Shown here: positions 26,671-34,655 of the stretch, one piece after another
Layout of the letters: each line of letters starts with the position of its first letter
How positions within the stretch are numbered: the first letter of the stretch is position 1
From: Compostibacter hankyongensis
GTDB lineage: Bacteria; Bacteroidota; Bacteroidia; Chitinophagales; Chitinophagaceae
Direction of reading: 5' to 3'
Assembly: GCF_039541075.1 (NCBI RefSeq)
Contig: NZ_BAABFN010000005.1
Span: 1-64,000 of the forward strand
DNA length: 64,000 bases
Notes under the pieces: model-generated
Told to the model about the DNA's origin: nothing
Databases searched by the model: none
Seen by the model: the letters and a program-made list of their open reading frames with translations, nothing else
Position numbers and translations under genes: made by a program

Positions 26671-26764
26671 TTCATGAGATCCCGAGTCAAGCTCAGGATA
26701 ACGTGTCCTTATAATGCCCTTCACCTTTTACCTTTTACCTTTCGCCTTTCGCCTTTTACCTCTC
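26671..26764. repeat. 93-bp intergenic repeat, copy 1 (hairpin plus heptamer run)
   Basis: A left part with an imperfect inverted repeat (ATCCCGAG-tcaag-CTCAGGAT) is followed by about seven units of a 7-bp repeat of the type TTTACCT/TTTCGCC. It runs exactly up to the stop codon of pheA (26765-26767). It aligns with almost no gaps to 32874-32966, which abuts the stop codon of the first susD. The remainder of the gap (26613-26670) shows nothing I recognise. Confidence 0.7.
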
Positions 26765-27589
26765 CTAAACCGTAACCCCTTTTTTATATATACCCAGTAT
26801 CTGCATGCTCTCGGTCATCGGACGGATGGCCCGGACCACCTTTTCGAACTGGTCCAGCGACTGAAATTCCATATCGGCATGAAAATAATATTTCCATTCG
26901 CTGCCCGGTATGGGAAAGGACTGCAGCTTGGAGAGGTTCACCCCCTCGTCGGCAATCCTGCTCAGTACCCTGGCCAGGCTGCCGTGGGTATTGGCCGTAT
27001 GAAAATATACCGACGACTTATCCGGATGATCTTCCTTTACCGCATCTTCCGTTTTACGCAGGACGAGAAAACGGGTATAGTTTTTCTTTTCCGTATGGAT
27101 ATTGGGCGCCACGATCTCGAGGTCGAACAGGTCGGCGGCCAGCTTGCTGGCAATGGCGGCGGTATGTGTGGCCCGGCGCTGCCGCAGGTGCCGCGCGCTC
27201 AGCGCCGTATCCTCGGTCTCCACCAAACGCCACTGGGCATGCTTTTCCAGAAAGGTCATGCACTGGAGCAATGCCATGGGATGGGAATGCACCTCGCGGA
27301 TATCATCGAGGGTCTGCCCGGGCAGTACCATGAGGTGCTGCCGGATCTTCAGGAATATCTCGCCGGTGACGCAGAGACCCGACTTCTGCAACAGGTTATA
27401 GTTCGGCAGGATGCTTCCGGCAATGGAATTTTCGATGGCCATTACCCCGCCGCCGGCCTCGCCGCTTTTCACCTTGCGAATGAGCTCTCCGAAGGTGGCG
27501 CAGCTGAGCATACCGGCGTCCTGCCCGAAATAATGCTGGGCAGCGATCTGGTGGAAACAGCCTTCAAAACCTTGTATGGCAATCTGCAT
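26765..27589 (-). CDS. pheA: prephenate dehydratase with ACT domain
   Basis: Converts prephenate to phenylpyruvate. The 274-residue protein has the catalytic domain (about 1-180) with IQGFEGCFHQIAAQHYF, MAIENSIAGSILPNY and the Thr-Arg-Phe motif at residues 172-174 (NYTRFLVL), and a C-terminal ACT domain (about 190-270; SVYFHTANTHGSLARVLSRIADEGVNLSKLQS) expected to bind Phe. It is the first structural gene behind two Phe/Tyr leader peptides and attenuators, and its ATG lies 22 bases after the T-run of the second terminator. Confidence 0.95.
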   Translation of the reverse strand: MQIAIQGFEGCFHQIAAQHYFGQDAGMLSCATFGELIRKVKSGEAGGGVMAIENSIAGSILPNYNLLQKSGLCVTGEIFLKIRQHLMVLPGQTLDDIREVHSHPMALLQCMTFLEKHAQWRLVETEDTALSARHLRQRRATHTAAIASKLAADLFDLEIVAPNIHTEKKNYTRFLVLRKTEDAVKEDHPDKSSVYFHTANTHGSLARVLSRIADEGVNLSKLQSFPIPGSEWKYYFHADMEFQSLDQFEKVVRAIRPMTESMQILGIYKKGVTV

Positions 27590-27611
27590 ATAAGTGGTTC
27601 ATTAATCTGAT

Positions 27612-27641
27612 AAAAAAAGGGCCCCGTTTTCAGCGGAGCCC
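27612..27641 (-). terminator. attenuator 2 (intrinsic terminator before pheA)
   Basis: On the minus strand GGGCTCCG-ctgaaaa-CGGGGCCC (27641-27619) forms an 8-bp stem with one G-U pair and is followed by seven T (27618-27612). It lies between the stop codon of leader peptide 2 and pheA. The sequence GCGGA in leader 2 (27677-27681) can pair with TCCGC in the 5' arm and adjoining loop base (27633-27637), offering an antiterminator. Confidence 0.85.
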
Positions 27642-27663
27642 TTCTGGTATATTGTGTATCCTG

Positions 27664-27741
27664 TCAGCAAGGAGCGTCCGCCTTCTTTTGCATAAAAAAG
27701 AAGTAAAAATAAAAACCGTTAAAAACCCTTCCCTGTTGCAT
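27664..27741 (-). CDS. Phe/Tyr leader peptide 2 (25 aa)
   Basis: Short ORF, ATG at 27741 to TGA at 27664. The peptide starts MQQGRVFNG, continues FYFYFFF (residues 10-16) and ends KKADAPC. Six Phe and two Tyr among 25 residues, seven of them consecutive, are the signature of a ribosome-stalling attenuator peptide. It is followed at once by an intrinsic terminator and then pheA. Charged-tRNA shortage for Phe or Tyr should stall the ribosome upstream of the GCGGA segment that can disrupt the terminator. Confidence 0.85.
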   Translation of the reverse strand: MQQGRVFNGFYFYFFFMQKKADAPC

Positions 27742-27760
27742 GATGCGTATTCATTGTAAT

Positions 27761-27792
27761 GAAAAAAGGCCCCGGGATCACTCCTGAGGCCT
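27761..27792 (-). terminator. attenuator 1 (intrinsic terminator after leader 1)
   Basis: On the minus strand AGGCCTCAGG-agtgat-CCCGGGGCCT (27792-27767) forms a stem with one mismatch and one wobble, followed by a T-run (27767-27762). The sequence CTGAGGT around the stop codon of leader 1 (27823-27829) is complementary over seven bases to GCCTCAG in the 5' arm (27784-27790), a well-placed antiterminator that a ribosome at the leader stop codon would mask. Confidence 0.82.
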
Positions 27793-27825
27793 CTTGTTTT
27801 TTATTGTTATGTGTACACAGCAACC

Positions 27826-27885
27826 TCAGTTCTTCTTACCGAAGAAGTAAAAATAAAACCCGGTATAAAATCGACGCAGTTGCAT
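27826..27885 (-). CDS. Phe/Tyr leader peptide 1 (19 aa)
   Basis: Short ORF, ATG at 27885 to TGA at 27826. It reads MQLRRFYTG then FYFYFF then GKKN: five Phe and three Tyr in 19 residues. It shares the GFYFYFF core and the MQ start with leader peptide 2, so the two probably arose by duplication. It lies about 25-30 nt after the predicted transcription start and is followed by its own terminator. Confidence 0.85.
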   Translation of the reverse strand: MQLRRFYTGFYFYFFGKKN

Positions 27886-27915
27886 GGTGTTTGTACAATT
27901 CGCTGTTTGCAGGCA

Positions 27916-27945
27916 CAAAATTAATAAAGGTTTTCAAAGAAACAA
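27916..27945 (-). promoter_or_regulatory. promoter of the leader-pheA-aro operon
   Basis: TTG (27943-27945), a 19-bp spacer and TAATTTTG (27916-27923) on the minus strand fit the Bacteroidota promoter. The transcript would begin near 27910 and run through leader 1, attenuator 1, leader 2, attenuator 2 and pheA. The 404-bp gap 27590-27993 is fully explained by these elements and the terminator of the gene before it. Confidence 0.65.
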
Positions 27946-27966
27946 GCAAAAAAATAAATTTTCCCG

Positions 27967-27995
27967 AAAAAAGACCGGTCGGCCGCCTGCAGTCT
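27967..27995 (-). terminator. terminator of the MFS transporter gene
   Basis: On the minus strand AGACTG (starting in the stop codon) pairs with CGGTCT (six pairs, one wobble) and is followed by six T (27972-27967). It separates locus 1 from the aromatic amino-acid operon. Confidence 0.5.
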
Positions 27996-29217
27996 ATACT
28001 TCCTCGATATAGTCCAGGTCCTTATGATAGGTCTCTTCTATGGTAAAGGCGGCGATCAGGGCAATGCCGATACAGATGAGGCCAGTAAGCAGCCCCCCGG
28101 TGAGCAGGGAAAAACGGTCGGCCAGTAGCTTGAAGCATATGGAGATCAGCACCAGTACGCCCCTGACAAAATTCGGCACGGTAATGGCCACCGTGGCCCG
28201 GAGGTTCGTTCCGAACTGCTCCGCGGCTATGGTCACAAATACCGCCCAGTACCCGACCCCGACACCCATGCCGAAGCAGATCAGGTAAAACATCAGCGGG
28301 GTAATACCCCTGGCAAAGAAATAGATCAGCACGAAAAACAGGGTCATAAACAGGAACAGGATCAGCGACTTGCGCCGGCTTTTCCAGATCTGGCTGAGGT
28401 AGCCGCTCAGCAGGCTGCCGATGGACAGGGCGGTATAAAAAACCATTACCGCCGTTCCCGGCACAATGGCGCCCTTTACCCCCAGCGCTTTGGCAAAGTC
28501 GTTCGAAAAGCTCACCAGGATGCCGATGGCATACCAGCAGGGCAGGCCGATAAGGATACATTTCAGGTATTTCCAGCAACGCTTCCAGTCGGAAAAAAGG
28601 ACCAGGAAGTTACCGCGGCTTACTTTTTTATCCTTTACCGATACGTACATACCCGACTCAAGGATACCGATACGCATCAGCAGCAGCACGAATCCCAGCC
28701 CGCCCCCGATAAAATAACAGGTCCGCCATTCAAACAGCTTCCCGATAAGCCCTGCGGCTACGGCGCCTATTACCCCAAAAGCCGAGATCAGCATGGTGCC
28801 GTATCCCCGTTTTTCCTTGGGCAGCAGCTCGGAAACCAGCGTTACGCCTGCGCCCAATTCCCCGGCCAGCCCTACTCCGGCCACAAAACGCCAGATCAGA
28901 TAACCCTGTGTGCCGTGTACCAGCCCGTTGGCCACATTGGCCACCGAATACAGGAAGATAGAGCCAAAGAGCACGCTCAGCCGTCCCTTTTTATCCCCCA
29001 GCACCCCCCAGAGAATACCGCCCAGCAGCAGCCCGGCCATCTGCACATTCAGCAACTGCAGACCTACATCCCGTACCTGCTGCTCGTTCAGCCCGAGGCC
29101 GGTCAGGCTTTTGATCCGGATAATGCTGAACAGCAACAGATCATAGATATCTACAAAATAACCCAGGGAAGCAACAATAACGGCTATACTAAGAACGGAG
29201 TTCGATTTATGACGCAT
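27994..29217 (-). CDS. MFS transporter
   Basis: Inner-membrane secondary transporter of 407 residues with 12 predicted helices. The family loop motif is GVLGDKKGRLSVLFGS between helices 2 and 3, and RFVAGVGLAGELGAGVTLVSELLPKEKRGYG resembles the metabolite:proton symporter branch. The substrate is unknown. It is the last gene of locus 1, 36 bp after a gene for an exported FAD oxidoreductase, so uptake of the oxidised product of that system is a reasonable guess but only that. Confidence 0.87.
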   Translation of the reverse strand: MRHKSNSVLSIAVIVASLGYFVDIYDLLLFSIIRIKSLTGLGLNEQQVRDVGLQLLNVQMAGLLLGGILWGVLGDKKGRLSVLFGSIFLYSVANVANGLVHGTQGYLIWRFVAGVGLAGELGAGVTLVSELLPKEKRGYGTMLISAFGVIGAVAAGLIGKLFEWRTCYFIGGGLGFVLLLMRIGILESGMYVSVKDKKVSRGNFLVLFSDWKRCWKYLKCILIGLPCWYAIGILVSFSNDFAKALGVKGAIVPGTAVMVFYTALSIGSLLSGYLSQIWKSRRKSLILFLFMTLFFVLIYFFARGITPLMFYLICFGMGVGVGYWAVFVTIAAEQFGTNLRATVAITVPNFVRGVLVLISICFKLLADRFSLLTGGLLTGLICIGIALIAAFTIEETYHKDLDYIEEV

Positions 29218-29253
29218 ACCGGTTAAAAATAAATACAGGAATCAAAAATAATT

Positions 29254-31188
29254 TTAATCAGTGATATTTTTCCCGTTTTTTAATCCATAGATACGCCGGA
29301 TCATCCCGGCACGGGTGGGTGAGGTCCGCAGCCAGGCGGGGTCTGCATCTACCCCTGCCGCACGGGCCAGGGTTTCTGTCTCATCCTGCGTTATTTTTTC
29401 ATCCATCGCCACCGACCAGGCAGAATAGACGCCCTTGAGCGCAAAGAACTGCAGGGCGGCATAATCCGGGTCGTCCGGTTTTATCTGCTTAAAATAAATG
29501 AGGATGGCCTTTTGCCGCAGCAGCTGCTCCTGCAGTACGGCGGTATCCACTTCCTGTACCGGCTGCTTATGGCGGACGGCCAAAGCCGAAGCCACTCCCG
29601 CAGCATGTCCGAGCGCCATCCAGCAAGGCTCCATACGGAGGGTGGAAAAGCCCAGATGACTGCCTGATACCGGTACCGGCATCAGCAGGTTGCCCACCTC
29701 CCGCGGCACCATCACGCCGTAAGGCACCGTATAGGGCGCCGTACCATAGCTCAGGAAGCCGTCCAGGTGGACCCGCCCTTCTTCCCGTTTGCGCACGGCA
29801 TGGGAGTCGATAGCATAATGGCTGGCGGTAATGCTGTCCTTATGCAGGGGCGGCCTTTTCCCCGGCTGCTCCGGCCGGGCATCGCCGGCCGTAAAAAAGT
29901 AACGGCCCCGCATGCGGCGTCCTTCACGAACGTAGACCTGTCGGGGAAAGTTACCGTTATCGGTATATTCATCCCGGGCAAGCCCCCACTCCAGGCAAGC
30001 CTTCCGGAACCATTCCGGCAGGGCTTCGTCATGCTGGGCAAACCAGAGCAGGCCGAGGGTATATTCTTTCTGCCGTTGCGCAAAGCGATCGCGCCAGTCC
30101 CACGACGAGGTCGGCCAGGGCCAGTTCTCCTCCGGCAGGTCGGTGGAGATAAAAGCCATGTGCTGGTTGTTGGCGTCGTTCTTGTTATTGGGTATCCGCA
30201 CCTTGTTCACCAGCCGCTGCATGCCTTCCGGCATACCCGGGACCTTGGGCGGCAGGCCTTTGGCTACGCGGGCTTTGTTTTCTTTTATCTGCGCGGCGGT
30301 GAGAGACTTCATCTGCACGCCGGTATGCCGTCCGGTCTTTACATCTTCTACCAGCGAAAGGTATTCATCGCGCCGGTAATGTTCCGGTTTGGGAACCGGC
30401 ATCCGCAGCTTGGGATCGTCCGTCAGGCAGAGACGGTAATTAAAGGACTGAATGGCATTATCGCCCTGGAGGGTGGAGCCGGCTTCCGCTTCTTTACCGC
30501 CCCAGTATTTATAGACCCTGCCTGCAAAGGGCTCCTTATAGACCTCAAAGCTTTCCCTACCCACTTCAAAGGGCACTCCCGCGGCAGCGGCCAGGTCGCC
30601 TTCGTAGGTGGCATCCACAAAAATGGCGGCAGTATATTCGGAAAAACGCCCGGATGAGCGGTCATATATCCGGATACTACGGATACGGCTACCTTCCTTT
30701 TTTACGTTTTCAGGATCGGAATCAAACTGCTGCATCTTGCGGACGGTGATCCCCGGCGTTTCGGCGATCATCTGCTCAAATACCTGCTCTCCTACCGAGG
30801 GTTCGAAATGATACCCGCCCTCACAATCCCTGACCTGCGGCGAGTCTGCGCCGTATTGCTCCGTATAATGCTTTTTCACCCGGTTTACAAATTCCAGGAA
30901 GAGCCCGCCGGTGGCGCCCCGTGTGCCGATATCGGTAGCGCCGAGACCGTTGGCCGGCAGCCCCCCGATATGATCCGTTCTTTCCAGCAGGGTTACCTTC
31001 ATCCCCATGCGCGCGGCGGCGATGGCCGTCATGATTCCTCCCGGCGTTCCCCCGACCACGACAAGGCCGGCATCGGCTTCGGGACTGCGTTTACTGTCCA
31101 GACCCACTGCTGCGGCAGCCAGGCTGCCGGACAGGGCCATGGCTCCTGTACCCAGGGCGGTTTGCTTTATAAAGGTTCTTCTTTCCAT
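29254..31188 (-). CDS. exported FAD-dependent oxidoreductase (Tat signal)
   Basis: Flavoprotein of the FAD_oxidored family, 644 residues. It starts with a Tat-type signal (RRTFIKQTALGTGAMALSG), consistent with export of a folded, cofactor-loaded enzyme, followed by a Rossmann motif LVVVGGTPGGIMTAIAAARMG and LLERTDHIGGLPANGLGATDIG. The Gly-rich stretch AGVPFEVGRESF follows DATYEGDLAAA, a block shared with the next gene. Such proteins are common in Bacteroidota glycan loci, some annotated as xanthan-lyase-like, but none of the reactions is certain. It is 15 bp after a related gene and should be cotranscribed. Confidence 0.85.
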   Translation of the reverse strand: MERRTFIKQTALGTGAMALSGSLAAAAVGLDSKRSPEADAGLVVVGGTPGGIMTAIAAARMGMKVTLLERTDHIGGLPANGLGATDIGTRGATGGLFLEFVNRVKKHYTEQYGADSPQVRDCEGGYHFEPSVGEQVFEQMIAETPGITVRKMQQFDSDPENVKKEGSRIRSIRIYDRSSGRFSEYTAAIFVDATYEGDLAAAAGVPFEVGRESFEVYKEPFAGRVYKYWGGKEAEAGSTLQGDNAIQSFNYRLCLTDDPKLRMPVPKPEHYRRDEYLSLVEDVKTGRHTGVQMKSLTAAQIKENKARVAKGLPPKVPGMPEGMQRLVNKVRIPNNKNDANNQHMAFISTDLPEENWPWPTSSWDWRDRFAQRQKEYTLGLLWFAQHDEALPEWFRKACLEWGLARDEYTDNGNFPRQVYVREGRRMRGRYFFTAGDARPEQPGKRPPLHKDSITASHYAIDSHAVRKREEGRVHLDGFLSYGTAPYTVPYGVMVPREVGNLLMPVPVSGSHLGFSTLRMEPCWMALGHAAGVASALAVRHKQPVQEVDTAVLQEQLLRQKAILIYFKQIKPDDPDYAALQFFALKGVYSAWSVAMDEKITQDETETLARAAGVDADPAWLRTSPTRAGMIRRIYGLKNGKNITD

Positions 31189-31202
31189 ATTTTCCTAAAA
31201 CG

Positions 31203-32798
31203 TTATTGCGCTTTTTCCAGATAAGGGTCGGCCTGCAACCGCTGCTGCAGCTGTTTTACATCGATCTCCTGCACGGCTTTTTTCCCGTCTATCGCCATGG
31301 AGGCCGCCATGGCAGCGGACTGTCCGAGCACCATGAACACGGGCTCCATCCGAATGGAACCATAGGCGATATGGCTGGCCGACAGGCATACCGGCACCAG
31401 CAGATTGGTGCATTCGCTGCGCTTGGGGGTAAGGGAACGGTAAGCTACCGGATAGGGCGGGAAGCCGCCTACCTCCACGTTCCCTTCGTTTTTTACCATA
31501 CCGTTTATCACGATGCGTTCGCAGTTATGGCTGTCCATGGTATATGCGGCCATGCCGATGCCATCGGTCACCTTCTCCTTTCCCCGGCAGTTGCGCTCCG
31601 TCATCACATACTCCCCGATCATCCTTCTTCCCTCGCGGATATACAGCTCGGGGGTAAAATGTCCGAATGCAGCGTATTCGTCTTTGGGATATCCCCACTG
31701 CAGCATCTGCCGGCGCAGGGCGTCCGGCACCCGGGGGTCGTGCCCGATAAAGTACAGCAGCCCCTTTGTATAATCCACATGCGATTGGAATATCTTCTCC
31801 CGGCCGGCATAGTCGGCTTCCGGCCAGCCATAGTTCATGCCGATCATATCGGTGGAGAACGCGCCCCGGTTGTTGATGTCCGTTTTCCGGTTGGGCATGC
31901 GGCTCCAGATAAAATAGTCATTCAGCTTCAGCTTTCCGGGCTGGGCGGCTATCAGCCGCAGCAGCAGCTCGTACCGGGCGGGATCATAGTTTTCCGGCCG
32001 GGTTATCGGTATCCTGTTCTCTGCGCTGTCGGTAAGACAGATACGGAAGTTATAGGCCTGGATCTTTTTATCGCCGCTGCCGGCAGGCAACAGGGAATCG
32101 GCACTGATCCCCCAGAGCAGGCCGCTGGAAGGATCCCCGGGTTTTACATAGGGATCCACGCCGTCGGGAAACTGGTGGTTGTGCATCACCTGCACGCCGT
32201 CTATCGTTTCCCCGTACTGCTTGTTATCTTCCCTGCCCAACGCAAAGGACACACCGGCCATGGCCAGCAGGTCGCCTTCATAGGTACAGTCCATAAACTC
32301 CTTTCCGCTGATCTGCAGGGTCACCGGTCCGTGCTGGCCGGTTTTACGGAACAGCAGGCTTTGTATAGCGGTTCCTCTCTTTTTTACACGGGTCAGCTCC
32401 TGTTCATAAAACACCTTTATATGTCCAGTTCTGATATAATCCTCCATTACTTTCGATGCTACGCTGGGCTCGAACTTCCACTGTTCGGGCACGCCGTATA
32501 GCTTTCCTACGTTTTTATAGAACTGCCTGGACAGCCCGGTAATGGCCTGCTTGTTCCCGATATCGGTCTGCCCCAGCCCGCCGGTGGTCATGCCGCCCAG
32601 CATTTTTCCCGGTTCTACCAGCAGCACCGATTTACCGCAGCGGTAAGCGGCATAGGCCGCGATCACCCCGGCAGAGGTGCCCCCGTAGATCACGATGTCG
32701 GCGCTGTATTTTTTTACCGGCGGGAGACCGGCCCCTTCGGCAGAAAAGGTCTGTACCAGCAGGGCCAGCAGACCCGCGAAAAGTGTTTTAAGTCGCAT
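31203..32798 (-). CDS. exported FAD-dependent oxidoreductase (Sec-type signal)
   Basis: Second flavoprotein of the same family, 531 residues, with N-terminal signal MRLKTLFAGLLALLVQTFSAEG and no twin arginine, unlike its neighbour. Motifs: VIYGGTSAGVIAAYAAYRCG, LLVEPGKMLGGMTTGGLGQTDIG, MDCTYEGDLLAMAGVSFALGRE and PVCLSASHIAYGSIRMEPVFM. The paralogy with 29254-31188 is plain from the shared blocks. It lies 168 bp after susD, with a repeat between them, and 15 bp before the second oxidoreductase. Substrate unknown. Confidence 0.85.
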   Translation of the reverse strand: MRLKTLFAGLLALLVQTFSAEGAGLPPVKKYSADIVIYGGTSAGVIAAYAAYRCGKSVLLVEPGKMLGGMTTGGLGQTDIGNKQAITGLSRQFYKNVGKLYGVPEQWKFEPSVASKVMEDYIRTGHIKVFYEQELTRVKKRGTAIQSLLFRKTGQHGPVTLQISGKEFMDCTYEGDLLAMAGVSFALGREDNKQYGETIDGVQVMHNHQFPDGVDPYVKPGDPSSGLLWGISADSLLPAGSGDKKIQAYNFRICLTDSAENRIPITRPENYDPARYELLLRLIAAQPGKLKLNDYFIWSRMPNRKTDINNRGAFSTDMIGMNYGWPEADYAGREKIFQSHVDYTKGLLYFIGHDPRVPDALRRQMLQWGYPKDEYAAFGHFTPELYIREGRRMIGEYVMTERNCRGKEKVTDGIGMAAYTMDSHNCERIVINGMVKNEGNVEVGGFPPYPVAYRSLTPKRSECTNLLVPVCLSASHIAYGSIRMEPVFMVLGQSAAMAASMAIDGKKAVQEIDVKQLQQRLQADPYLEKAQ

Positions 32799-32873
32799 CT
32801 GTTAATTTTTTGGCCTTTTTAATTTATTATACGCCCTGTGGCGTATGATCATAATGGGTGTTATTCCTTCTCC

Positions 32874-32966
32874 TTCATGAGATCCCGGATCAGGTCCGAG
32901 ATGACGATCCTTTATAGTTCCTTTATCTTTTACCCTTTACCTCTCGCCTTTAACCCTTTACCTCTC
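32874..32966. repeat. 93-bp intergenic repeat, copy 2 (hairpin plus heptamer run)
   Basis: Aligns nearly gap-free to 26671-26764. The inverted repeat reads ATCCCGGA-tcagg-TCCGAGAT; compared with copy 1, inner base pairs are exchanged in a compensatory way, suggesting a selected hairpin. The 7-bp units (TTTACCC, TTTACCT, TCTCGCC and similar) run up to the stop codon of susD at 32967-32969. The rest of the gap, 32799-32873, shows only a small palindrome ATACGCC-ctgt-GGCGTAT (32830-32847). Confidence 0.7.
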
Positions 32967-34643
32967 TCAGTATCCCGGATTCTGCGTGATGGCCGGATCG
33001 GTTTGGGTTTCAATATACGGAATCGGCCACAGATAATCCCGCTTGGGATCAAACGATCTTGTTTCCACTACGCGCATATCCGACTTGTTGGGTACATCGT
33101 CGTAGTGCGCAATGCCGTTGGCATCGATAACGGGCGCTGTCGCCAGCAGACCGGTGGGTATTCTTCCGTACAGCGGCCCGTTCATCACCTGTTCGGCAAT
33201 CTTCCAGCGGTGGATGTCAAACAACCGGAATCCTTCTCCGGCAAGTTCGTACAGGCGTTCCCGGCGGATAATGGAGCGCAGCTCTTCCTGCGTCTTTCCG
33301 GTAGTGATAGCCGGCATATCCACACTCGGCCTTTGTCTTACGGCATTGATGGCCGCATATACCGAAGCATCGATCTGGTTGGCCTCTATCCTGGCTTCGG
33401 CATAGGTCAGCAGCACTTCCGCATAACGGATCAGGGAAACATGCAGGGTAGACAGGCGGATATTATCCTTGTCCTGAAGGTCTATATACTTCCTCCAGCA
33501 ATAGCCGGTAAAGGAGGCGTAGGCGTTCAGGGCATCCTGGTTGTCAATACGGGTGGCGGGGGTGGTATTGTAATTCCAGCATTTGACGCTGTCTTTGTTG
33601 GTCTCGAACTGGTAGTTGAAGAATGTAGAGCCGGGCAGCGCGATGGTAGCGCCCAGCCGCGGATCGCGGTGTTCATAAGGATGCTCGGGGTCATAGCGGG
33701 CCGACTTGTCTATGGTCTGACCGTCGGTACATTCATAGGCATCCACGAGCGACTGCGAAGGCACCTTATTGGATGCGCCGCCGGCATTTCTGCACAACAG
33801 CGGATAAGGACCGCCCCAGTTGATGGCAGGCAGCTGATACTGAAAGGCAAAAATAATTTCTTTGGAACTTTGTCCGTCATAAGTAAAAAGCCGGGCGTAA
33901 TCGTCTTCCAGGCTATATACGCCCTCATCCATGACGGCCTTGGCAGCCTCCGCCGCCACATCCCATTTGCCGCTATACAGGGCTGCCCGGGCCTTGATGG
34001 CCAGCGCCGCTCCCCGGGTGGCACGGCCGACATCGCTTGCGCTGTAGGTAGCCGGCAGCACAAGCGCTGCGCTGTCCAGCTCGGTAAAGATAAAAGACAA
34101 TACCTCGTCCTTGCTGGTCCTTGGCAGCTGGGAATTGCTCAGGTTCAGCTGGTGGGTCACCAACGGCACATCGCCAAACTCGGCGATCAGGTGCTGGTAC
34201 ACATAAGCCCGGACAAAGCGCGCTTCCGCGATGCTCCGGTTATAGATGGCAGGATCGGCCTTATCCTTTACCTTTTCTACATTATCCAGCACAAAGTTGC
34301 ATCGTGCGATCACCTGGTAGGCTTTGGTCCAGATGCCTTTGGTGAAGCTGTTGTTGGCATCCTGGTTGCCCTCGCCCAGCTTCTGCAGATCACTCACATT
34401 CCTCTCGAATCCGATATCGGTACAGTTGTCCAGTAACATGGTAATGGGGAGCCCGTCCAGCGGCGCATAGTTGATCCCTTTATACAAACCGTTAACGGCA
34501 AGCACCAGCTCATCCTGGTTAGTAAAGTAAGACTGGTCGGAAGGACCGGACAAAGGATATTTATCCAGGTAATCTTTATTGCAAGCCTGGGTAAGCATGG
34601 CCAGTCCGGTGAACAGGAAAATATATCTTAACGACTTTATCAT
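32967..34643 (-). CDS. SusD/RagB-family surface lipoprotein (locus 1)
   Basis: Glycan-binding outer-membrane lipoprotein that caps the SusC transporter. The 558-residue protein has a lipobox signal (LAMLTQAC, Cys21), the TPR-like helical SusD core starting YLDKYPLSGPSDQSYFTNQDELVLAVNGLYKG, and the usual C-terminal end WPIPYIETQTDPAITQNPGY. It starts 12 bp after susC. No glycoside hydrolase follows; instead two oxidoreductase genes do, so ligand class cannot be deduced. Confidence 0.94.
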   Translation of the reverse strand: MIKSLRYIFLFTGLAMLTQACNKDYLDKYPLSGPSDQSYFTNQDELVLAVNGLYKGINYAPLDGLPITMLLDNCTDIGFERNVSDLQKLGEGNQDANNSFTKGIWTKAYQVIARCNFVLDNVEKVKDKADPAIYNRSIAEARFVRAYVYQHLIAEFGDVPLVTHQLNLSNSQLPRTSKDEVLSFIFTELDSAALVLPATYSASDVGRATRGAALAIKARAALYSGKWDVAAEAAKAVMDEGVYSLEDDYARLFTYDGQSSKEIIFAFQYQLPAINWGGPYPLLCRNAGGASNKVPSQSLVDAYECTDGQTIDKSARYDPEHPYEHRDPRLGATIALPGSTFFNYQFETNKDSVKCWNYNTTPATRIDNQDALNAYASFTGYCWRKYIDLQDKDNIRLSTLHVSLIRYAEVLLTYAEARIEANQIDASVYAAINAVRQRPSVDMPAITTGKTQEELRSIIRRERLYELAGEGFRLFDIHRWKIAEQVMNGPLYGRIPTGLLATAPVIDANGIAHYDDVPNKSDMRVVETRSFDPKRDYLWPIPYIETQTDPAITQNPGY

Positions 34644-34655
34644 GGTCTGGTTGTT

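Noticed and set aside
26721..26764. Heptamer run as a CRISPR array or coding repeat
   Set aside because: Units of seven bases without spacers, imperfect and intergenic; no cas genes in the window.
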